A stretch of 16,934 bases of DNA from Thermus sp. JCM 17653 (GTDB taxonomy: Bacteria > Deinococcota > Deinococci > Deinococcales > Thermaceae), in the NCBI GenBank assembly GCA_001311585.1, contig BBBN01000009.1, forward strand, positions 1 to 16,934. The letters run 5' to 3'. A program made the position numbers and the translations under genes. Every line of letters starts with the position of its first letter. Position 1 is the stretch's first letter. The notes beneath the pieces were generated by a model. It was given only the letters and a program-made list of their open reading frames with translations. It ran no database searches and was not told where the DNA came from. Positions 11,069 through 16,934 of the stretch are shown here, one piece after another.

Positions 11069-11156
11069 GGACATCCTTCCCCCCCGGCATCCCTTACAAT
11101 CAGGGTAGCCTTTCCCTTCCTCTCCTTCGGTCTCAGGCGTTTGGGGTTTCCTTCCT

Positions 11157-11191
11157 CATATCTCTTGACAATGCATTTGTCAAGAGATATG
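11157..11191. promoter_or_regulatory. 15-bp perfect palindrome, HAIR-like operator over the clpB promoter
   Basis: CATATCTCTTGACAA (11157-11171) and TTGTCAAGAGATATG (11177-11191) are perfect inverted repeats around TGCAT. The core is CTTGACA-N7-TGTCAAG, the same geometry as the HspR operator HAIR (CTTGAGT-N7-ACTCAAG), with 10 of 14 fixed bases equal. The left arm contains the -35 hexamer and the right arm runs into the -10, so a protein bound here would block RNA polymerase. No T tract follows, so a terminator is unlikely. Confidence 0.75.
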
Positions 11192-11193
11192 CT
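11165..11193 (+). promoter_or_regulatory. Predicted clpB promoter (housekeeping sigma type)
   Basis: TTGACA (11165-11170), a 17-bp spacer and TATGCT (11188-11193) form a near-consensus promoter. Transcription would start near 11200, about 20 nt before the clpB ATG, leaving room for AAGGGAGG and AGGAGGG. A second -10-like TACAAT lies at 11095-11100 but has no matching -35. Confidence 0.75.
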
Positions 11194-11220
11194 AAGAGCA
11201 GCAAGGGAGGGCAGGAGGGT

Positions 11221-13785
11221 ATGAACCTGGAACGCTGGACCCAAGCCGCACGGGAAGCCCTGGCCCAGGCCCAGGTCTTGGCCCGGGGGATGAAGCACCA
11301 GGCCATAGACCTACCCCACCTTTGGCGGGTGCTCCTCAAGGAGCCGGGAAGCCTGGCCTGGCGCCTCTTGGAAAAGGCCGGGGCCGATCCCCAGGCCCTT
11401 AAGGAGCTCCAGGAGAAGGAGCTCGCCCGGCTGCCCCGGGTGGAGGGAGCCGAGGTGGGCCAGTACGTCACCCCCAGGCTTTCCGGGGCCCTGAACCGGG
11501 CCGAGGCCCTCATGGAGGAACTCAAGGACCGGTACGTGGCCCTGGACACCCTGGTCCTGGCCTTGGGGGAAGCCACCCCGGGGCTACCCGGACTGGAGGC
11601 CCTAAAGAAGGCCCTTTGGGAATTGAGAGGAGGGAAAAACGTGCAAACGGAACACGCGGAGAGCACCTACAACGCCTTGGAGCAGTACGGCATTGACCTG
11701 ACCAAGCTGGCCGCCGAGGGCAAGCTGGACCCGGTGATCGGGCGGGACGAGGAGATCCGCCGCACCATCCAGATCCTCCTTCGGCGCACCAAGAACAACC
11801 CGGTGCTCATCGGCGAGCCTGGCGTGGGCAAGACGGCCATCGTGGAGGGCCTGGCCCAGCGCATCGTCAAGGGGGACGTGCCCGAGGGCCTCAAGGGCAA
11901 GCGGATCGTCTCCTTGCAGATGGGCTCCCTCCTGGCCGGGGCCAAGTACCGGGGCGAGTTTGAGGAGCGCTTGAAGGCGGTGATCCAGGAGGTGGTGGGG
12001 AGCCAAGGGGAGATCATCCTCTTCATCGACGAGCTCCACACCGTAGTGGGGGCGGGCAGGGCCGAGGGCGCCGTGGACGCCGGCAACATGCTCAAGCCCC
12101 CTCTCGCCCGGGGGGAGCTCAGGCTCATCGGGGCCACCACCTTAGACGAGTACCGGGAGATCGAGAAGGACCCCGCCTTGGAGCGGCGGTTCCAGCCGGT
12201 CTACGTGGACGAGCCCAGCGTGGAGGACACCATCTCCATCCTCCGGGGCATTAAGGAGAAATACGAGGTGCACCACGGGGTGCGCATTTCCGACCCGGCC
12301 CTGGTGGCGGCGGCGGTCCTCTCCCACCGCTACATCCCGGAAAGGCGCCTCCCCGACAAGGCCATCGACCTGGTGGACGAGGCGGCGGCCCGGCTAAGGA
12401 TGGCCCTGGAAAGCGCCCCGGAGGAAATCGACACCCTGGAGCGCAAGAAGCTCCAGCTGGAGATCGAGCGGGAGGCCCTGAGGAAGGAGAAGGACCCCGA
12501 TTCCTTGGAGCGCCTCAAGGCCATTGAGGAGGAAATCGCCGGGCTCGCCAAGGAGATAGAGAAGCTCAAGGCGGAGTGGGAGGCCGAGAGGGAGATCCTG
12601 AGGAAGCTCCGGGAAGCCCAGCACCGCCTGGGCGAGGTGAGGCGGGAGATCGAGCTGGCCGAGCGCCAGTACGACCTGAACCGGGCCGCCGAACTCCGCT
12701 ACGGGGAGCTTCCCCGCCTCGAGGCCGAGGTGGAGGCCCTTTCGGAAAAGCTCCGGGGCGCCCGCTTCGTGCGCCTCGAGGTCACCGAGGAGGACATCGC
12801 CGAGATCGTCTCCCGCTGGACCGGGATCCCCGTGTCCAGGCTCCTGGAAGGGGAAAGGGAGAAGCTCTTGAGGCTCGAGGAGGAGCTCCACAGGCGGGTG
12901 GTGGGCCAAGAGGAGGCCATAGGGGCGGTGGCCGACGCCATCCGCCGGGCCCGGGCCGGCCTCAAGGACCCCAACCGTCCCATCGGGAGCTTCCTCTTCC
13001 TGGGGCCCACGGGGGTGGGGAAGACGGAGCTGGCCAAGACCCTGGCCGCCACCCTCTTCGACACCGAGGAGGCCATGGTGCGCATCGACATGACGGAGTA
13101 CATGGAAAAGCACGCCGTAAGCCGCCTCATCGGGGCCCCGCCCGGCTACGTGGGCTACGAGGAGGGGGGCCAGCTCACCGAGGCGGTGCGAAGGAGGCCC
13201 TACACGGTCATCCTCTTTGACGAGATCGAGAAGGCCCACCCCGACGTCTTCAACATCCTCTTGCAGATCCTGGACGACGGCCGCCTCACCGACAGCCATG
13301 GCCGCACCGTGGACTTCCGCAACAGCGTCATCATCCTCACCTCCAACCTCGGGAGCCCCTTGATCTTGGAGGGGATTCAGAAGGGCTGGCCCTACGAAAG
13401 GATCCGGGAGGAGGTCTTTAGGGTCTTGCAACAGCACTTCCGCCCCGAGTTCCTGAACCGCCTGGACGAGATCGTGGTCTTCCGGCCCCTTTCCCAGGAG
13501 CAGATCCGCCAGATCGTGGAGATCCAGCTCTCTTACCTCCGGGCACGGCTCGCCGAGAAGCGCATCTCCCTGGAGCTCACCGAGTCCGCCAAGGACTTCC
13601 TGGCGGAAAGGGGCTACGACCCGGTCTTCGGCGCCAGGCCCTTGAAGCGGGTCATCCAGCGGGAGCTGGAGACGCCCCTGGCCAAGAAGATCCTGGCGGG
13701 CGAGGTCAAGGAAGGCGACCGGGTGGTGGTGGAGGCCGGGCCCACGGGCCTCATCTTCCAGACCGCCGAGCGCCTGGTGGCCTGA
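11221..13785 (+). CDS. clpB: Protein disaggregase ClpB (Hsp104)
   Basis: Hexameric AAA+ machine that pulls polypeptides out of aggregates, cooperating with DnaK. The 854 residues are intact and equal the Thermus protein in length. The N domain covers about 1-140. NBD1 has Walker A GEPGVGKT (198-205, K204), pore loop AKYRGEF (Y243) and Walker B FIDE (D270, E271). A coiled-coil middle domain rich in E/K/R/L follows, with [19 protein letters not shown] and [17 protein letters not shown]2 has GPTGVGKT (about 595-602), pore loop GYVGYEEGG, Walker [10 protein letters not shown] and sensor-type [14 protein letters not shown]. No ClpP-binding IGF-type loop was seen, as expected for ClpB. It starts the second chaperone transcript and is followed at 12 bases by the ferritin-like gene. 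Confidence 0.97.
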   Translation: MNLERWTQAAREALAQAQVLARGMKHQAIDLPHLWRVLLKEPGSLAWRLLEKAGADPQALKELQEKELARLPRVEGAEVGQYVTPRLSGALNRAEALMEELKDRYVALDTLVLALGEATPGLPGLEALKKALWELRGGKNVQTEHAESTYNALEQYGIDLTKLAAEGKLDPVIGRDEEIRRTIQILLRRTKNNPVLIGEPGVGKTAIVEGLAQRIVKGDVPEGLKGKRIVSLQMGSLLAGAKYRGEFEERLKAVIQEVVGSQGEIILFIDELHTVVGAGRAEGAVDAGNMLKPPLARGELRLIGATTLDEYREIEKDPALERRFQPVYVDEPSVEDTISILRGIKEKYEVHHGVRISDPALVAAAVLSHRYIPERRLPDKAIDLVDEAAARLRMALESAPEEIDTLERKKLQLEIEREALRKEKDPDSLERLKAIEEEIAGLAKEIEKLKAEWEAEREILRKLREAQHRLGEVRREIELAERQYDLNRAAELRYGELPRLEAEVEALSEKLRGARFVRLEVTEEDIAEIVSRWTGIPVSRLLEGEREKLLRLEEELHRRVVGQEEAIGAVADAIRRARAGLKDPNRPIGSFLFLGPTGVGKTELAKTLAATLFDTEEAMVRIDMTEYMEKHAVSRLIGAPPGYVGYEEGGQLTEAVRRRPYTVILFDEIEKAHPDVFNILLQILDDGRLTDSHGRTVDFRNSVIILTSNLGSPLILEGIQKGWPYERIREEVFRVLQQHFRPEFLNRLDEIVVFRPLSQEQIRQIVEIQLSYLRARLAEKRISLELTESAKDFLAERGYDPVFGARPLKRVIQRELETPLAKKILAGEVKEGDRVVVEAGPTGLIFQTAERLVA
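11628..11643 (+). promoter_or_regulatory. Internal ribosome binding site and GTG start for an N-terminally shortened ClpB
   Basis: AGGAGG at 11628-11633 lies 7 bases before GTG 11641-11643, in frame as codon V141. This is just after the N domain, where a shorter ClpB form is known to begin in Thermus and, at a similar place, in E. coli. Translation from here would give 714 residues carrying both ATPase domains. Confidence 0.7.
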
Positions 13786-13797
13786 GGGGAGGAAGCC

Positions 13798-14186
13798 ATG
13801 AGGGTAGAGGAGGTTTTGCAGAAGCTTACCAGGACGAGCTCCTGGACGCCCTCAGGGCGGAGAGGGCGGCGGAAGGGATCCCCTATCCCCACCTCAAGGC
13901 CTTGGTCCTGGAGGTGGCGGAAAGGGAGCGCGCCCACGCCCAGGCCATCGCCGAGGCCCTGCGGCGCCTAAAGGCCCCCCTTCCCCCCGCCCCCAAGCCC
14001 GAGGAAGAAGGCCCTGAAGCCCTTCTCCGCCTCCTCTCCGAGGAGGGGTTTGACCGGACCTACTACCTGGAAAGCACCCTCCCCGACCCCGAGCTGGAGG
14101 CCCTCTTCACCCGGCTAGGCCAGGAGGAGCGGCTCAACCAGGAAGCGGTGCGCAAGGCCATCGCCCTTCTAGGAGGTAGCCTATGA
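13798..14186 (+). CDS. Ferritin-like small protein, one frameshift
   Basis: Starts MRVEEVLQKL after GGGGAGGAAGCC, 12 bases behind clpB. One base is apparently lost near 13827-13829, after which the frame continues YQDELLDALRAERAAEG and reads to the TGA at 14184-14186, about 129 residues in total. It is nearly all helix. Helix 1 (YQDELLDALRAERAAEG) and helix 2 (LEVAERERAHAQAIAEALRRL, with E-x2-H) look like the first pair of a rubrerythrin/ferritin four-helix bundle. The second pair (YYLESTLPDPELEALFTRLGQEERLNQEAV) keeps Glu but has N in place of the usual His, so a full di-iron site is uncertain. The stop and next start overlap as ATGA. I do not recognise a specific function; a role in iron or oxidative stress is a guess from fold and context. 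Confidence 0.65.
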
Positions 14187-15364
14187 TTGGCAAGGAGGAG
14201 ATCCGCCGCATCAAGGAAAGCCTGGAAGGCCTCAAGACCCCCACCCTTTCCCTCTACGTGGACCTGAACCCCGCCAAGCCGGAAAACGCCGGCCGGGCCT
14301 ACGCCCTTAGGACCAAGGACGCCATGAAGGCCCTCCGGGTGCCCGAGGACCTGGCGGAGAGGGTGCTGGAACTCCTCAAGCACGAGGTCATCCAGGCCAA
14401 AACCCTGGCCCTCTTCGCCGATGAGGCCCGCATGGAGCTTTACCCCTTGCAGGTGGAGCTGCCCTTGGTGAGCGCCTCAAGACCACCTTCGTGGACGAAA
14501 AGGCAAGCCGCCTCCTCACCGACGGGGTCCTGGCCCACTGGGGCGAGCCCTTCCTCCTCCCCCTGGTCTACGCCCTGGACGAGTACGAGCGCTACGGCGT
14601 GGTCTACGTGGACCGGGAGAGGTGGCGGGTCTTTGAGATCTTCCTGGGGGAGATCGCCGAGGTCCAGGACGCCTTCCTGGCCCTGGACACCGAGGCCTGG
14701 CGCCGCCTTTCCCTGGACGCCCCGGGCCGCCGGTTCAACCTGGGGGGCATCGCCCGGGGCGGGGCGGGCCAAGACCTCTTCGCCAAGCGCCTCGAGGCTT
14801 GGGAGGGCCGCTTCTACAAGGCCCTGGCAGGCGAGCTGGAAAAGTTCTGGGCGGAGCGGGGCTTCACCCGCCTCGTCCTCATGGGCCCCGAGGAGCACAC
14901 CAAGCTCTTCCTGGGCCACCTGCCCAAGCGCTTGCGGGAAAAGGTGGTGGCCGAGCTCCCCTCCCTCCCCCACCCCGGGGCCACCCCAGGAGGTGCTCAA
15001 GCGCCTGGAGCCGGTCTTGGAGGAGGTGGAGCGCCAGGCCGAGGTAAGGCTTCTCCAAAGCCTGGAGGAGGCCTACCCCAAGGTGGCCTTCGGCCGGGAG
15101 GCCCTGGCCCGCCTGCAGGAAGGCCGGGTGGAGCTTTGGGTCCTTCCCTGGAACCTGGAAGAGAGCGTCTACGCCTGCCACGGCCTCTACTTCGCCGATG
15201 AGGCCGAGGCTTTGGGCTTTTGCGAAAGCCTCGAGGCCAAGCCCCTGGCCCTGGTGGCGCCGGAGCTGGCCGCGGGGTACGCCGCCAAGCTGGAGTTCGT
15301 GCGGGGAGAGGCCGAAAGAAGGCTTCTTGAGCGTGGCGGTATGGCCGCGCTCTTGAGGTGGTGA
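14183..15364 (+). CDS. eRF1/Pelota-like bacterial protein (baeRF/VLRF1 type), two frameshifts
   Basis: Repaired, it has about 394 residues starting MIGKEEIRRIKESLEGLKTPTLSLYVDLNP, which resembles domain 1 of bacterial release-factor-like proteins. The middle part has VYALDEYERYGVVYVDRERWRVFEIFLGEIAE, then GGIARGGAGQDLFAKRLEAW (about 188-207) and FTRLVLMGPEEHTKLFLGHLP. This order parallels eRF1 domain 2, where GRGGQSALRFARLR is followed by VAGLILAGSADFK. The C-terminal part ends LERGGMAALLRW and resembles an L7Ae-like domain in position. A one-base loss lies near 14462-14468. The frame is regained at the C run 14984-14987, where two C may be missing or one is extra. A peptidyl-tRNA hydrolysis role in ribosome rescue is plausible but inferred. 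No trans-acting partner is visible in the window. ATGA overlap with the gene before. Confidence 0.65.
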   Translation: MIGKEEIRRIKESLEGLKTPTLSLYVDLNPAKPENAGRAYALRTKDAMKALRVPEDLAERVLELLKHEVIQAKTLALFADEARMELYPLQVELPLVSASRPPSWTKRQAASSPTGSWPTGASPSSSPWSTPWTSTSATAWSTWTGRGGGSLRSSWGRSPRSRTPSWPWTPRPGAAFPWTPRAAGSTWGASPGAGRAKTSSPSASRLGRAASTRPWQASWKSSGRSGASPASSSWAPRSTPSSSWATCPSACGKRWWPSSPPSPTPGPPQEVLKRLEPVLEEVERQAEVRLLQSLEEAYPKVAFGREALARLQEGRVELWVLPWNLEESVYACHGLYFADEAEALGFCESLEAKPLALVAPELAAGYAAKLEFVRGEAERRLLERGGMAALLRW

Positions 15365-15379
15365 AGGAGGTGATGGAGG

Positions 15380-15796
15380 ATGATCCGCTTTGACCCCTTT
15401 AAGGAACTGGAGGAGCTTCAGGAGAGGCTGGCGAGGACCCTCGGCGCCCCCCAGCAGGGGCCCAGGGTTTACGCGCCCCCGGTGGACATCCTGGAGGACG
15501 CCGAGGGGCTTCACCTCCTGGTCTACCTCCCGGGGGTGGAGCCCGAGAAGGTGGAGGTGGTGGCAGAAGAGGGGGTGCTCTCCGTGAAGGCGGAAAGGCC
15601 CTTTGAGAAGCGGGAAGGGGTGGCCTACCACCGCCTGGAGGGCCCCTACGGCACCTTCGCCCGGAGCTTCAATGTGCCCAGCGTCTACGACCTCTCCCGG
15701 GTGGAAGCCCGCTTCCGCCACGGGGTCTTGCACCTGAGGGTGCCCAAGGCCGAGGCCACCAAGCCCAAGAGGATCCAGGTGCAGGTGGAAGGCTAA
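15380..15796 (+). CDS. Small heat-shock protein, Hsp20/alpha-crystallin family (first copy)
   Basis: ATP-independent holdase that keeps unfolding proteins available for DnaK and ClpB. The 138 residues comprise a short N-terminal arm (MIRFDPFKELEELQERL), an alpha-crystallin domain from about residue 33 (PPVDILEDAEGLHLLVYLPGVEPEKVEVV) to the conserved GVLHLRVPKAE, and a C-terminal tail with an I-x-V motif (RIQVQVEG) for oligomer contacts. The ATG at 15380 lies behind GAAGGAGGTGATGGAGG, 15 bases after the release-factor-like gene. The frame is intact. Only weakly alike to the second copy, so not a recent duplicate. Confidence 0.93.
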   Translation: MIRFDPFKELEELQERLARTLGAPQQGPRVYAPPVDILEDAEGLHLLVYLPGVEPEKVEVVAEEGVLSVKAERPFEKREGVAYHRLEGPYGTFARSFNVPSVYDLSRVEARFRHGVLHLRVPKAEATKPKRIQVQVEG

Positions 15797-15807
15797 GGAG
15801 GTAGGGT

Positions 15808-16492
15808 ATGCGCAGGACCATCCGCTACATCCTGGCCACCTCCAACCCCATGGGGGACCTCGAGGCCCTGGAGAAGTTCGTCAAGGTAGCTCCCGACACC
15901 GGGGCGGACGCCATCGCCTCATCGGCAACCTCATGCCCAAGACGGCGGGGAGCCGGGACTACGCCGCCTTCTTCCGCGTGCTCTCGGAGGCCCACCTGCC
16001 CACCGCCTACATCCCTGGCCCCCTGGACGCCCCCATCTGGGAGTACCTCCGGGAGGCGGCCAACATCGAGCTGGTCCGCCCCGAGATGCGCAACGTCCAC
16101 GAGGCCTTCACCTTCTGGAAAGGCCCCTACCTGGTGGCGGGCATCGGCGGGGAGATCGCCGATGAGGCGAACCCGAGGAGAAGGAGGCCCTTCGCTACCC
16201 CGCCTGGGTTGCCGAGTACCACTTGAAGGCCCTCTGGGAGCTCAAGGACTACCCCAAGATCTTCCTCTTCCACACCCCGCCCTACCACAAGGGCCTGGGG
16301 GAGGAAGGCTCCCACGAGGTGGCCCACCTCATCAAGACCCACAACCCCCTTCTGGTCCTGGTAGCCGGAAAGGGCCAGAAGCACGAGACCCTGGGGGCGA
16401 GCTGGGTGGTGGTGCCGGGGGACCTCTCGGAGGGCGAGTACAGCCTCCTGGACCTAAGGGCCAGGAAGCTGGAAACGGGGAACGTGCGCTAA
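15808..16492 (+). CDS. Metallophosphoesterase-fold protein with lost metal ligands, two frameshifts
   Basis: Starts MRRTIRYILATSNPMGDLEALEKF after AAGGAGGTAGGGT, 11 bases behind the first hsp20. One-base losses near 15916 (GCCCTC) and near 16167 (GAGGGC) split the frame; repair gives 228 residues, the length of the T. thermophilus protein I recall as TT1561. The fold signature is recognisable but altered: D-x-H is replaced by N-P-M (TSNPMGD), the GD block by LIGN, GNHD by GPLD and GHxH by GKGQKHE. It probably cannot bind the usual two metals, so it may be a pseudo-enzyme or bind a ligand. Ending GNVR. Lying between two hsp20 genes suggests a stress link; the function is unknown. Confidence 0.82.
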
Positions 16493-16521
16493 GCAAGTGC
16501 CGCATCAAGGGGGGGTGAGCC

Positions 16522-16934
16522 ATGCTGGAGAAGCTTTGGCCCTTCGGCCGGTCCCGCTTCCGCAAGGCGGTGGAAGAGGCCCTGGAGAAGGCCTTTCAGG
16601 AGACGGGAGAGGTGCTGGAACCCCTCTCCGAGCTTCAGGAGCACGAGGACCACTACCTCCTCCGGGTGGAGGTGCCCGGCTTGGCCCCGAGAACCTCGAG
16701 GTGCGCCTGGAAGGGGACCAGCTGGTCATAGAAGGGGAGAAACGGGAGGAGAAGCGCACCAAGCACCTCGCCGAGATCGTTTACGGGCGGGTCTACCGGG
16801 CCTACCTCCTCCCCAAGGACGCCAAGAAGGAGGGCCTAGAGGCCCGCTTGGCCAAGGGGGTGCTGGAGGTGCGGATCCCTCGGGAGAAGCGCCCCGAGGA
16901 GCCCCCGGTGAAGATCCCGGTCCAGGAAGGGTAA
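16522..16934 (+). CDS. Small heat-shock protein, Hsp20/alpha-crystallin family (second copy), one frameshift
   Basis: Holdase of the alpha-crystallin class. It starts MLEKLWPFGRSRFRKAVEEAL after GGGGTGAGCC. The N-terminal arm is helical and positively charged at first, unlike the first copy. The alpha-crystallin domain begins near HEDHYLLRVEVPGLAPENLEVRL and includes GDQLVIEGEKREEKR and the end motif GVLEVRIPRE. The tail has I-P-V (VKIPVQEG), the I-x-I/V oligomer motif. One base seems lost in the C run at 16685-16688; repair gives 137 residues ending at the TAA that closes the window. It is 29 bases downstream of the metallophosphoesterase-like gene, in the same direction, so probably the same transcript. 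Confidence 0.9.

Noticed and set aside
11069..11156. A small gene or RNA between dafA and the clpB promoter
   Set aside because: No open frame with a ribosome binding site was seen and no convincing folded RNA; only a lone TACAAT at 11095-11100.
11157..11191. Terminator of the dnaK-dafA transcript
   Set aside because: The stem has no T tract on either side, is not GC-rich and contains both promoter hexamers at ideal spacing, so an operator is the better reading.
12394..13437. Long minus-strand open frame inside clpB (347 codons)
   Set aside because: Composition is low-complexity Leu/Gly/Asp typical of antisense to a GC-rich coding region; ClpB is unambiguous.
15373..15380. Alternative ATG at 15373 for the first hsp20
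   Set aside because: It is in another frame; the ATG at 15380 gives the expected MIRFDPFKEL start with a good ribosome binding site.

Overview
This GC-rich window has Thermus-type codon use and comes from Thermus or a very close relative. The HU, ClpB, DnaJ, GrpE and DafA proteins look like near-orthologues of those I remember from Thermus thermophilus. Their lengths also agree: HU 97 aa, GrpE 177 aa, DafA 78 aa and ClpB 854 aa. DnaK (615 aa) and DnaJ (280 aa) agree once single-base gaps are repaired. There are enough substitutions that it is probably not the HB8/HB27 strain itself. No database search was possible.

Layout. Positions 1-2125 hold the 3' part of a large STAND/TPR transcriptional activator with a C-terminal SARP-type DNA-binding and BTAD region. 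Next comes manA on the minus strand (2103-2888). Divergent from it, with overlapping start codons, is a plus-strand group: a phosphoglucose/phosphomannose isomerase-like protein, endonuclease V and a PlsC-type acyltransferase (2887-5079). The HU gene follows with its own promoter (5202-5495) and a strong hairpin. It converges on ftsH (5562-7442, minus). A divergent promoter region (7443-7566) serves ftsH and the chaperone operon dnaK-grpE-dnaJ-dafA. clpB follows from its own promoter, which lies on a 15-bp perfect palindrome. Behind clpB is a tightly packed tail: a ferritin-like small protein, a eukaryotic/archaeal release-factor (eRF1)-like protein, a small heat-shock protein, a metallophosphoesterase-fold protein with lost metal ligands, and a second small heat-shock protein that ends at the last base of the window.

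How it works together. From about 5.5 kb onward this is a protein quality-control island: membrane protease FtsH, the DnaK/GrpE/DnaJ/DafA refolding machine, disaggregase ClpB, two Hsp20 holdases and a possible ribosome-rescue factor. The most interesting signal is regulatory. The clpB palindrome has the form CTTGACA-N7-TGTCAAG, the same layout as the HspR operator (HAIR, CTTGAGT-N7-ACTCAAG). The gene just upstream, dafA, encodes a small MerR/HspR-like protein known as a DnaK-DnaJ assembly factor. An 11-bp half-site of the palindrome also covers the shared -35 region of the divergent ftsH and dnaK promoters. This suggests an HspR-like feedback circuit using DafA.

Data quality. Eight genes carry apparent frameshifts, 13 in total. 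Nearly all look like loss of one base next to a short G or C run, and repair restores full-length conserved proteins. I treat these genes as intact and the shifts as probable sequencing or assembly errors. No tRNA, rRNA, CRISPR array or insertion sequence was seen.
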